Assembly: GCA_015680685.1 (NCBI GenBank)
Contig: MNCI01023592.1
Location: 175,451 to 213,230, forward strand
From: Gnetum montanum
Taxonomy: Eukaryota > Streptophyta > Gnetopsida > Gnetales > Gnetaceae
Direction of reading: 5' to 3'
DNA length: 37,780 nt
Shown: in pieces, positions 20,401 to 30,793 of the stretch
How positions within the stretch are numbered: position 1 is the stretch's first letter
Layout: each line of letters starts with the position of its first letter
Program-made: the position numbers and the translations under genes
Notes under the pieces: generated by a model
Databases searched by the model: none
Told to the model about the DNA's origin: nothing
The model's input: only the letters and a program-made list of their open reading frames with translations

Positions 20401-21261
20401 AGAAAGCTTAACCTCTTTTGCAATTGGATTTAATCTAGGTCTTCCTACTTAAGAAACAAGCATCTTATCACTCCTAATGATAGCCATTAAACTTAAATAC
20501 TTAATCCAACGATGTATTTACATATGTATATGTGTCAACTTCTGCAATAAATAAGTGCAGACACCGAAGATTCAGGATAAGCTCCACTATTCTTAAATGC
20601 AAACCCAGTCCGACTACATAATTGCAATGAGGATTCTCTCAAGGATATCTAAGGATTCTGAATTTCTTCCTCCAAGACAGGACTAAAGGAGAAATGGAAT
20701 GTCTAGTTTTAAATACAAAGCATTCTACATGCTAATCTCAATACTCATCCCACCCTACAATTTCAGGGAGGCTCAGTGATAAGCAAAAGCCTAATGAATA
20801 GAACTGAAGATCCCACAAATATCTGTCCATTTCTTCTTGTTTATTTCAACTGTCATTCCTTGACAAACCTAATCAAGCAGCTGACAAATTATAGGATACA
20901 ATGGGACCGTGAAGATATACTACAATTCAATTTTCAAACTCATGTCTCACCCTCGCCCAACAGTCAATGTGTGTTAGTGTCACGAGCTCTAGATGATTCC
21001 TGCTTCACATTTCCTTATTCTTCGTTACTCTTGCTATCTTTCATGTGTAAGAATGACAGATGCTTCCCTTGGATTTACATCATCTTCTTAGTGCTTTTTA
21101 TCTCAACATAGGTTAACCCATTAAGGCAAAGGATTTAACCATTACTTTTTCCTCTGGCCAACTATCTCCGTAATGCTATCATTGCAGGTTTACAAAACAG
21201 CTACATTGTTATATTTTGAAAACTCTTCCAATTCATAGTTGATACACTGGCTTTAAAAGAC
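17468..21261. other. Intergenic stretch between the retrotransposon and the MATE locus
   Basis: AT-rich with no recognisable coding frame on either strand. 19260-19450 is a long pyrimidine-rich tract (TTTTTCTTTTTC runs). GAGTTCAATTCTC at 19457 looks like an isolated tRNA B box. 20774-20792 (GTGATAAGCAAAAGCCTAA) resembles part of the SINE-like family described at 33421 but is too short to call. About 21112-21261 would be the promoter and leader of the MATE locus; no clear TATA box was picked. Confidence 0.55.
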
Positions 21262-21724
21262 ATGATGGAAGAGCCTTCCTTGAGTACTGCTCAAGAAATA
21301 GATAATGGTGAGAGTTTCAGGAATAGTCGGATCATTTCTTGGGAAGAAATCAAGAAAGTTCTTTTGCTAACACTGCCTATGGTTTTTGGGGTCCTGTTGC
21401 AGAGTTCTCTGTATCTGGTCTCCATAATCATTGTGGGTCATATCAATAAACTATCATTCGCAGTGTCTCTGTTGCAACTTCATTTGCAAATGTCACTTGT
21501 TTTAGTGTTCTTATATGGGCTGGCTCCTTTTTGTTTCGTTCATTGCTTTCAGCTTGTGAATGCATAATAGTTTATACAATTATAGAGCTAATTATCTATT
21601 TCTAGCCTACCAATTTCACTGTTCCGTGATGCTATGTTTTTGGTATTTGTTATTCATGTATACTTACTATTTACATGAAAATTATCATTGCATGGACTGA
21701 GAGACACGAGCCATTCTAACAAAA

Positions 21725-21856
21725 TAAACATATTATTTAAATGATGTAAAAGTTCTCACTAAAAGTTTGAAATAAGCTCATATTGACTGTTAAACATATT
21801 ATTTAAATGATGTAAAAGTTCTCACTAAAAGTTTGAAATAAGCTCATATTGACTGT
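21725..21856 (+). repeat. Perfect 66-bp tandem duplication
   Basis: 21725-21790 and 21791-21856 are identical (unit begins TAAACATATTATTTAAATGA). It lies in the 1.1-kb non-coding interval inside the MATE locus. Identity shows a recent duplication. Confidence 0.95.
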
Positions 21857-22142
21857 TGGGTTTTAACGCTAGGTCATAATAGGCTTCAATTTCAAAGCAA
21901 ATAATTCATGTGTTGATATGGTGTACATAATCAACTGCATTCACTTTTTAAATAAGTCACCCTACTTGATTTTTCTCTTGAAATAAATTAATTAGGACAA
22001 AGATATATCCCTTCATTTGCCTTGTGTTATATAGCTTTATTTACAGAAAATGTTGAATAGATACCACTGTTTTTCAAGGCAGTATTCACTTTGCCTATTT
22101 TAGCTATCCTGTATATCTTAAAATTAGTGATGGTCAACATGT

Positions 22143-22259
22143 TCTAGGTAGAACCATTCAAAAGAGATTAGTCTTTTTGCTTATCCACCATCTCCATGAT
22201 CCACCTTGGCTGGATAAGCATTGAGCCTCTAGGTGATGATCCTTTTTTTGTAAGTGAGG
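22143..22259 (+). mobile_element. SINE-like element, copy A (in the MATE locus)
   Basis: It carries ATTCAAAAGAGATTAG, CCTTGGCTGGATAAGCATTGAG, CTAGGTGATGATCC and a terminal T run, aligning with the minus-strand copies at 32500 and 33421. Flanking GTCAACATGT (22133-22142) and GTTAACATGT (22260-22269) may be a target duplication with one difference. Confidence 0.55.
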
Positions 22260-23629
22260 GTTAACATGTGAAGTGCCATACAGAAATTTATCGCATAATC
22301 AATTCAGCTGCTCAAATCTTTTAAACTAGCAAAACTGAAGAGCTGTAAATAAAGATTAGAAATGATTTGGTATAATAAGGTTGATAATTTTAATTTCTAT
22401 TTTTTTTTTTTTGTTAGTCACAATCATTATGTCATAGACCCTTGATCCTCATCCTCAGCTGCTGCACTGCAAAATCCTCTTTATTAATAAATTTTTTTTG
22501 TACCTGTTCAAAAAGAAATAGACATGCTTGAAAATTCAGAGGGAGGATACACGCTAATCCTAGAAATAATTTCAAGGCACCAATTCTTACAAAATCATCA
22601 TCTTTGGCTGATCTGAGTAGGGAGGTTTAGCAAGTGGCTTAGACACATTATGTGGACAAGCATTTGGAGCAAAACAATACCGATTGCATGGTGTTTTCAT
22701 GCAGAGAGCAATTTTTGTTCTATTTTGTGTGAGCATAACTCTCTCAATTATGCTTCTATACATGGAAAACATTCTTGTAACCTTTGGCTAGGATCCCTCC
22801 ATATCTTTTGAGGCAGGGGCATATGCAAAATGGTTGATTCCAAGCTTGTTTGCACATATTTCTTTAGCCACTGGAAAAGTTTTTTCAAACACAAAACATT
22901 GTAATGCCAATTATGTTTGACATCTGCTTTTTCTTTAATTGTTCGTGTACCACTTTGTTGGTTCTTAGTATTCAAAACTGGATTGAAAATCAAAGGTGCA
23001 GCTCTGTCCATGGGCACCTCTCATTGGTCCAATGTAGCACTTCTTTCATTGTACATCAAGTTTTCTGATGCCTACAAGAAGACATGAGCTCCCACAAAAG
23101 AGGCATTCCATGGCATAAAAGAAATTCTAAAGGTTTTTATCCCTGCTGCAATTATGACATGGAAAGCATTGTTTTTATATTTTCCATAGCTAACAAGTTT
23201 TACAATTGTTCAACCTAATTATGTTTCACCAGAAGCAATGGTCCTGGGTAAATATGTGCTATGCTATACAACCATCAGTTATAGCTTTTTCAATTTCAAT
23301 TAATGAGTGTGCATAAAAGTTTTTTTTTTTTTTAACATGTTGCCTGTTTATATTTCAAGCTTTGGCATATTGTTTTTGGTTCCTTAACATTGTTTTGAAT
23401 TTGAACAGTCTGGAATGGTGGTCTTATGAGATACCCTTTTTTTTATCGGGCTTATTATCTAATCCAGAGTTTGAGGCATCAATTTTTTCCATCTAGTCAG
23501 AATATGTATGTTTTGACAAGAATTTTTGGATCCTTGACTTTTAGTAATTTCACTTAACAATCTAATGTTTCTTGCACTCTATTCTTTGCACTTTGCAATC
23601 TTAATACTATTTCATTTGCATTCATGATT

Positions 23630-23931
23630 GGCTTTGGAGTTGGCTTAGCAACAAGGCTGTTACATACCATTTTTAAATTTTAATGATGTTTACCAATCGT
23701 TACAACTAATAGATTCTCTGCAAAAGATTAACACATGGATATTTGTTATATTTTGGAAGATAATATCTATTTGCAAATTTGGCTTTGGAGTTGGCTTAGC
23801 AACAAGGTTGTTACATACCATTTTTAAATTTTAATGATTTTTACCGATCGTTACAACTAATAGATTCTCTGCAAAAGATTAACACATGGATATTTGTTAT
23901 ATTTTGGAAGATAATATCTATTTGCAAATTT
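23630..23931 (+). repeat. 151-bp tandem duplication spanning the end of a MATE exon
   Basis: 23630-23780 and 23781-23931 are identical apart from about three substitutions. The unit starts in the coding part GFGVGLATR and includes the following intron start, so the exon end and its splice context are present twice. It adds to the damage in the pseudogene or arose after silencing. Confidence 0.93.
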
Positions 23932-24829
23932 CCATCATTGAATTTTCATTTTTTAAGGCTTATCAAGTTGAAGTGTTTTAATTTGCATTTGCAACACAAG
24001 GATTTCCAATGAGCTAGGTGCTGGAAAGTCAGGATGCAATACTAGCAGCACGTTTTGCCATGTGTTTGTCATTCACAGAGGTTCTAATGAGATGAATCAC
24101 ATTACTCTCACTGAAAAATGTCTGGGGTCTTTTATTTAGTAATGATTCTAATGTCATTCATCATATGAAGAACATGGTGCCGATACTTTCAATGTCAACT
24201 ATGTTGGATAGGTTTTAACCTGCTTTGTCAGGTGAAGAAGACTTCAAAATACATTTTCCATTAATATTCTAAATCCCTTGGTTTTCCAAACCCAAACCAT
24301 GTAATGGAAGTTTGCATATCATGGTTTCTCCATCATAAGATTTTTTTAAATAAAAAGAATGTAAGAAAACATTTACATAGATAATTAAACCATATCTTTT
24401 CAAACGGTTATGAAACATCTCATTAACAATACCAACATTTTACAGGTATAGCTAGGGGATGTGGGCTGCAAAGATGGGGTGCTTTTGCAAACTTGACAAC
24501 TTACTATGCTATAGGCATACCTTTAGCTACTAACATGGCTTTTATTCTCCACCTTGGTGCAAAGGTTTGCAATCATTCTCCATCTGTAAAGTAGGATTTT
24601 TGTTTTCAACAAGTTGTCCATCAAATATTACTGTTTTATATGTATATTAAGTTTGTGTTAACCTTAAATTGCTTAAAGCAGAAACTAAACTATGTGCAAG
24701 TTAGTATAGTAGGTTATTTCTTTCTTTCTTTTATGTTGTTAGGGACTCTGGATAGGAATCCAAGGAGGTGATCTTACCCAAACAATTTTACTTTCTCTGC
24801 TAAATGTTTGTCATGACTGGAATAAACTG

Positions 24830-27043
24830 GTTAGTAGCTTTAGCATGCCTGTAAATTTTCATTAAACAGACTAAATAACAGAATAAATAAGTCTGTATAT
24901 AAACCTAAGAAAACAAACTGATTTATGCTAACATGTTGTTTTTGTACCAAGCAATAGAGGCCAAAGAAAGAGTATGTGAATCTGCATTGCCTACAACAGA
25001 ATAGAAAAACAAAGTTGTGCAAAGACCTTGGGAATGCTATCATGTCCAATTTTGTAACTTTTCAAGCTAATACATAAAAAATGGATGAATAAGGAAAACT
25101 AAAAAAGGTGCAAATATGATAAAATGGTAAATTTCATAAACTCTTGTGTCCCAGAGTACTTAGCTAAGTACTCATATTATAGCATTTTAAATAATATTTT
25201 TGCTCTCTATTCATAATTAGCTTCCAATTACTAAGCAATCTCTCGATTTCATCCTAGGATTGTTTAAGACAAAGAAAATTTTTAAAAACTCCTAATTTAG
25301 ATTTTCACTAAAACTTAATCCCCTATTAATCCATATCCATTGGAAAATAATGCTATTGTTATACATTATTTAGGTAATTAAAAAAAAGGTACCAACAGTA
25401 GAGCACAGACAACAGGTAACATAAGGTTGCAATACAATAAAATTTCTTTTTTTATTGAAGTGACAAAATAAAGCTGAACTAAGGCACCCCTAGACCAATT
25501 CAAAATGAGCTGTTGCTTAGTGGTAAGAGCCATGGTCTGGTAACCTTAGGTTATATGTTCCATTCTAGAGAGCAAGTTATAAATTTTTTTAAAAAAAGCT
25601 GTAAAACAGATTTTAAAACTATTCCATATGACAAATCCAAGTTTCTGTTTCAGTAAAATCACCATAAATAATTAAGCTAAGATAAATCAAGAGCTACTAG
25701 AGACTTGTTATTCATTGTGTATTGCAGATGAACTTGAAGACTTGTGTTGAGGACTTTGTGGGTTCTTGTTTTCATCAATTTGATAAAGAATTTCACCTTC
25801 TTATCCTTTTCCATCTGTTTTGGCATCAAGTTTATCTGAGTTTGGGAAGTGATGCCATCAATACAAATTTATTCAGAAATTATACCAGAATAGTTATGGC
25901 CTAAGATATCATCTTTGTAACAAAAATATTATAAAAAAGTGTTGTAAAAATTTCCAACAAATTATTGCAATAGAATACATCTAGCATTCAAACTGTAATA
26001 TGGTTCTGTAAAATATTTTGCCAATTGGTAAAAAAGACAAGGTTCAAGCTATAACATGGATGTCTATAGTTGGAATCCATATTGATTGGAGGCAATGTAT
26101 GAGCTCTAGTGCAAATGCAAGCATGAGTAGAAACTTCAAAAAGAATCATAAATTATAGCCACAAGCATCAGCATAGCATCTAAATTTTGCAATTTCATGA
26201 GTGCATTATTCTTGGTTTTTGCAACTTCAAGCTTGAGCAAGGTTTCTAGCAGTAGCTCAACTGCTTCTAGCACAAGCTTGACACCCATGTTTGATGGAGG
26301 TATAATCTACTTGAGTTGATAATGATGATCAAGGTTCCAACACGAGCATAAACATCATACTCCATTATCAAAGTTGTTATCTTCAACCTTCTTGTTTTGC
26401 TTCACGACTCTACATAAAAAATTTTCAGTTTTGAAAGTGACTATCTAATGTTTGGCCCAACAATGTCATTTGAACTAAGCTAAAAAGGTTAAAAGAGGTA
26501 ATGTCAACAGCAGAGTGTGAAAGTTCTTATTAATCATCCTATGATCAAAAAGCTTCATGCCATGAAAGGACCTGGTAATTTATCATTTGGGCAAGACCAG
26601 TCTATTAGCTCTCAATGAATGTAACCAACATACATCACATATATGGTATTTAATCTAGTTTATCTTTTTCTTAACTTCATTCATACATAAACAATAATAT
26701 TAGTTTAAACTCAAAGCAATGATTTAAGCACATGATACTTCAGAAAAATTTAATGACATAAAATTTTTTCATGTAGCCAATATGATAGTTTAGAAAAACT
26801 TGACTGTGTTAGATTGGTATACCCCTTTAGATCAAAAATCTAACTTGAATATCACAAATTACATGCTCTAACCAAGTAAATAGTGCCTCGCTAATGTTGT
26901 TTAGAATGTTTTTATATGGTAAACTGTAATCATAAACAACAAAGCTTTTATCAACCATCGTATAATTTTAAACCTCTTTACTAATGTCCACATTTTAACA
27001 AAAAAGTCTTTTAAAAAAACTTTGCACCTTTTTTTTTGTTTAG
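24830..27043 (+). other. Probable last intron of the MATE locus, or 3' flank
   Basis: It starts with donor-like GTTAGT after an AAACTG codon pair and can end at TTTTTTTTTGTTTAG (27043). AT-rich; one tRNA-like SINE head at 25506. The frame at 25722-25904 has an acceptor-like TTGCAG before an ATG but shows no family resemblance. Confidence 0.4.
25506..25570 (+). mobile_element. tRNA-like SINE head
   Basis: GAGCTGTTGCTTAGTGGTAAGAGC (25507-25530) is a good A-box and D-arm, and GGTTATATGTTCC (25549-25561) a degenerate B box. The acceptor stem does not pair, so it is not a tRNA gene. Confidence 0.4.
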
Positions 27044-27076
27044 GTGAAAGGTCTACCTAAGAGGCTGAGACTTTGA
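27044..27076 (+). pseudogene. Candidate terminal exon of the MATE pseudogene
   Basis: A strong pyrimidine tract ending in TTTAG precedes GTGAAAGGTCTACC. In phase with the exon at 24743-24829 it gives DWNKL followed by VKGLPKRLRL and TGA, reminiscent of the short basic tail after the last helix in plant MATE proteins. The peptide is only ten residues, so similarity cannot prove it; the phase and splice site fit. Confidence 0.35.
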
Positions 27077-27753
27077 TGACTTTACATCTTGGTACTAGTT
27101 GTACTCCATCAAACTTGGCATTAATCAGTTATTACCATTTCAAGATTTGTTGAAATTTTGATTTATCACAGATATTTCCTACTCAAACTAAACAAATCCT
27201 ATATCCATGGCAATGGTAGTTGCAATGCAAAGTAGTCTGAGTGCAATGCCTCTGATGAAAATGCTTTATGCTTTGCTTGAAGATGCATCAGATTTGAGTG
27301 CACTTGAAAATGTTCTGTTGCAATTGAAAGCAGAAATAAGGGAGGATCCAAGTGGACTTGAAGCTACTTTGTCTCACATGGAGTCTTCATGGATTTGGTT
27401 GGAGTGGTTGGAATGAAGGGTTCCAACAAGCATTTCATGCAATAAAGAGAATCCAAGGCATGGGAGCCTATGACACAAATCCAAAACCTATCAAGATTTA
27501 ATCAAATTTTATTTTCTACTTTTATTAAAGAAACTTCATAAGCCAGACCCATTTTATTGGAATAAGGTTAGGATGATGATGATGATGATATTACAAAAAC
27601 TTGTAAAGAACTTTGATTTTATATTGTATTTGTCTTTGTGCCGCCAATCTATGTTTTTGTTGCACCCATAACACATCTCATCTTGTTGACAAGGCGATGG
27701 CAACAGCTTACATGACTCAATGCAATCAAGTTTCAAAATGAAATTAAGAACTC

Positions 27754-27803
27754 GGTTGTGGATGAGTGGTAAACTTATTATTTTAATCCAAAGGTCGACT
27801 TCC
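27754..27803 (+). mobile_element. tRNA-like SINE head
   Basis: GGTTGTGGATGAGTGGTAAAC (27754-27774) resembles an A box and AGGTCGACTTCC (27792-27803) a B box lacking one T. It directly precedes the imperfect repeat at 27808, which could be its body. Confidence 0.35.
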
Positions 27804-27807
27804 AATG

Positions 27808-28170
27808 AAGGGCCTCATTCTTTAAGGCTAAATTATATTTCATATTAGAAAAAAAAAACTCCATGAAAAAAATTCTAAAACTGATGTGGCTTGATGGATC
27901 TAAGTAAATGTAAGTAAAAATTCAGTTTTAGTTTAGATTTCATTTTCATAACCCTTTAGAAAGTTTCTATTTCAATTTCATAATCCTTTGAAGCCCTTGT
28001 TCTTCATGGGCTTCATTCTGTAGCACTAAATTATACTTCTTATTGGAAAAGAAATTTCATGAAAGGCATTCTAAAACTGGTATAGTTTGATATACCAAAA
28101 AGTCTTTAGTGAATGTAAGCAAAAATTCAATTTAAGTTTCGGTTTTGGTTTAAGTTCCCTAACCCTATTG
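27808..28170 (+). repeat. Imperfect direct repeat, two units about 198 bp apart
   Basis: Unit 1 (27808 to about 27960) and unit 2 (28006 to about 28170) share the order GGGC(C/T)TCATTC, CTAAATTATA(T/C)TTC, ATTCTAAAACTG, GTAA(G/A)TAAAAATTCA-like text and a following TTTCAT/TTTCGG run. Divergence is substantial, so this is an old duplication or two copies of one repeat. Confidence 0.6.
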
Positions 28171-29574
28171 TAGAGGCCCTATTTTTCCTAAAGGATAGAT
28201 AATATAAAGCTAAATCATATTCTCAAATAGTTTAATCCTATATTGCACATGATTTCAATTTTTTATGAAGAGAAAAGATTCTCTCCAATCAAAGTATAAA
28301 TATATATTATAAATACACATCTAAACTAGTTGGGATAATTGACATAAAAATAAACGCATATGAAAAATAAGCAAGAAATTAATCTTAATTAATGTTACAT
28401 CATACGTAATGACTTCCCCTTGTTTACTCTTTACCTTTTACCTTTTGTAACCATTTCAAAACCTAACGTATTTTACAAAAAAATTATGTTGTTGGTTTTT
28501 TTTTCTTAACCCCTTTTAATGACCATAGTTCATTCTTGGAAGGAAGTACAATCTTGCTTTTTACAGATTGAAGTTAAACGAGTAAACAATTTCAAACATT
28601 AAATTGGGAATCATGGAAACTAAAATAAGATATTTTATTACATCCATAGAACCAAAGGATTTATTAGACAGCCAATACATTCAAGTTATGAAAACAAATA
28701 CAAACTTAACAAAATTGCTAAGTGTCACTAAATGCAACCAAAATAAATCATATAAATTTTTTGTAGCAATATTGAATTTTTGCATCATATGCTTAATCAT
28801 ATGATAACATAAGGCAAATAAAACAAACGTGTTGTTCATCATTAAGGGTTCCACACCCACATAACTTACATGTGTACTCTTCTTTTAATAGGTAAATCTA
28901 TGTTTCACTCTGTATCCACTCTCTATCTATAGTCAATGTGAACTTAAACAATTACTATCTTTAGATAATGTGAACTTAAACAAAGGTTGCAATAGCAAAA
29001 CTTAATTACTTCTTAATATGTTCTAAGTAGAATTTTTCTTTCCTTCTACATTTAATCATACCCTTGCCAAAACCAATTGTTTAACCAACTTCCAAATGTG
29101 TTTAAGACACTTTGAATCTTTGAAGTCTTCTACCATTGTTTGAATACTAGGTGAAAAGCAACAAAGGCCTTAAAAATGACAAGATCACTTGTTTAAAAAA
29201 CATTTTAACAATTTCTTTGTGTGCTGCATTACAAATAATAAGATTCAATTATTTGTCTCTCAACTAGAGTTCACCTATAACTTAGGCATTTTAACACCTA
29301 TATTAAAAATCAAACAATAAATTCCATCTTTGAATGAAGCTCTTAGTAAAGCATTATTTCACTTCACTTAAGGTAACATAAACAATCATCCTTTTCTTCA
29401 AATAATGTATGTAATAAAACATCTTTCAAACCATTATGGAAATTAACATAGCTTTGGAAATACAAGGAATTTATCAAAAGAAAGATTATTTTATAAACAA
29501 TTACTTTATAAACAACTCAACTATTGGTTATTAACATTGATAATTGCAAAAGAAATGTGGGCACATAGCAATTG

Positions 29575-29579
29575 TAGAT
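29575..29579 (+). repeat. Target-site duplication of the solo LTR, left copy (TAGAT)
   Basis: TAGAT directly borders the LTR and recurs exactly at 30789-30793. Confidence 0.88.
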
Positions 29580-30788
29580 TGATGAGTAACAAGGTACCCC
29601 TACACCCAACCATACAAATCATAGACATTCACATGCAATGTGGTCGAATTTTGCAAACTTTAATTACCAAGTACACTAGAGCTAAATGGTGAATTCATGT
29701 TGTCCGTTCATTATCTTCCCAATCTCACTTGTGAAATGCAAGTGTATAGTTACGTGCAACTAAGGCATAAGATTTTTATCATTTTATGTTTTATCAATTT
29801 GGTCACCTAAAACAAGAGTATAAGTGAGTAATTAAGTGCTAAGTAAACTATTGTCTAATCTAGCCTAACACAAGTAATCGTCCCCACTTCCCAGACACAT
29901 CATGAACTTCGAGTAACACTGCTGGGTTGTCAAATGCTAATCGTTTCTGAGCTACCAAGTGTCACACGTATGTTCGAAGGGGTCGTGCTTGTGTATTTTA
30001 ATTAGTTGCTTAATTAATCAAAATTAATTGCTAAATGAATAACATTAAACATAAACTGCATAAAATCACAATATATAAATGCATAAGAAAGAAAGTCTCA
30101 AGTGGTGCAAGGTGAATCAAAGAGCTTATTTTTATTATCAACACAATGGTATGCTCAAGTACATCAATGCTTGAATAAAAATCCAATGGTATGCTCAAGT
30201 ACATCAATGCTTGAATAAAGATCCAATTATACCTAGACCTCTTGCTACAAGCACTTAAAAAATATTCTAACTCTCAAATGAACAAATTACAAGAATTTTG
30301 CTACTTGACTTCAAAAACTACTTCGAATCATGTGTCCAAGCGTTGTATTTATAGGCCCAGGAGTAACCCTACGATATTGCATGTCCGATATTGCATCTTG
30401 GGCCACGATATCGTGTACCCGATATCACAGTCGCTCCAGTGCTGCAAAGTGAATCAAAGAGTTCATCTTTATTGCCAACACAATGATGTGCTCAGGTATC
30501 TCAATGCTTGAATAAAGATTTGATTACACTTAAACCTCTTACTGTGGACACTTGAAAAATATTCTAACTCTCAAATGAACAAACTGCAAAAATTTTGCTA
30601 CTTGACTTCAAAAATTACTTCGAATCATGTGCCCAAAGGCTATATTTATAGGTCTGAAAGTAACCCTCCGATATCACATGCCCGATATTGCATCTTGGGC
30701 CACGATATTGCATACCCAATATCATATACCCAATATCACGACCACTCCAATATCAAATATCAGAACTTAAGTAAAACACGATTCATCA
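29580..30788 (-). mobile_element. Solo LTR of an Athila-like element (1,209 bp)
   Basis: Read on the minus strand it starts TGATGAATCG and ends GTTACTCATCA with the clade's shared terminal block (plus-strand GATGAGTAACAAGGTACCCCTACACCCAACCAT). Perfect TAGAT duplications flank it and no internal coding sequence is attached, so the element was reduced to one LTR by recombination between its two LTRs. Its R/U5 part (29860-29990) aligns with 36600-36720 and with the LTRs of the complete element. It is longer than its relatives mainly because of an internal tandem duplication. Confidence 0.9.
30101..30752 (-). repeat. Tandemly duplicated promoter module inside the solo LTR
   Basis: 30101-30437 and 30438 to about 30752 are two diverged copies of one roughly 300-bp unit. 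Each holds, in minus-strand order, a cluster of CGATAT motifs (30660-30750 and 30365-30430) and a CCTATAAATA TATA box (30643-30652 and 30346-30355). Unit 1 also contains an internal 40-bp duplication at 30144-30183 and 30184-30223 (CAATGGTATGCTCAAGTACA start). Confidence 0.85.
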
Positions 30789-30793
30789 TAGAT
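30789..30793 (+). repeat. Target-site duplication of the solo LTR, right copy (TAGAT)
   Basis: Exact repeat of 29575-29579. Confidence 0.88.

Larger units (their letters stand above)
21262..27076 (+). pseudogene. MATE (multidrug and toxic compound extrusion) transporter pseudogene, exons spread over 3.6-5.8 kb
   Basis: MATE proteins are 12-helix antiporters (about 480-510 residues in plants) moving organic compounds or citrate across plasma or vacuolar membranes. Matches follow family order: 21262 on, MMEEPS start, SWEEIKKVLLLTLPMVFG (helix 1) and IIIVGHINKLS; after a -1/+1 shift near 21460, SVSVATSFANVT; 22633 on, LDTLCGQAFGAKQY and DPSISFEAGAYAKWLIPSL; 22886 on, QTQNIVMPIMF; 22995-23150, GAALSMGTSHWSNVALLSLY and KEAFHGIKEILKVFIPAAIM; 23410, LEWWSYEIPFFLSGLLSNPE; 23594-23656, NTISFAFMIGFGVGLATR; 24008-24231, NELGAG to LDRF; 24446-24564, GIARGCGLQRWGAFANL; 24743-24829, GLWIGIQGGDLTQTILLSLL. 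Splice sites at 24231/24446, 24564/24743 and 24829 keep the phase. Stops at 22789 (GQDP Gln), 23085, 24093 and 24216 plus at least four frame changes make it a pseudogene. The last exon may be 27044-27076 (uncertain). Confidence 0.88.
27077..29574. other. Intergenic stretch after the MATE locus
   Basis: No recognised gene. A 69-residue ATG frame at 27207-27416 (MAMVVAMQSSLSAM start, Leu/Glu/Ser-rich) resembles nothing I know. A (GAT)n run lies at 27570-27589. Imperfect repeats at 27808 and 28006, and a SINE head at 27754, are listed separately. GTGAACTTAAACAA occurs twice near 28938 and 28970. Confidence 0.5.

Noticed and set aside
23157-23260. Coding continuation of the MATE exon after IPAAIM
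   Set aside because: Similarity stops there and resumes at 23410 with LEWWSYE, so the interval is better read as intron.
25506-25570. Functional tRNA gene
   Set aside because: A-box and B-box resemblance only; acceptor and anticodon stems do not pair, so a SINE head is the better reading.
25722-25904. ATG frame after an acceptor-like TTGCAG as a MATE or other exon
   Set aside because: No MATE motif in any frame, and the expected order of MATE exons already passed the last helix at 24829.
27207-27416. 69-residue ATG frame as a small gene
   Set aside because: No recognisable domain, promoter or splice context; kept only as a note in the intergenic entry.
27570-27589. GAT microsatellite as a notable repeat
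   Set aside because: Only about five units; ordinary low-complexity sequence.
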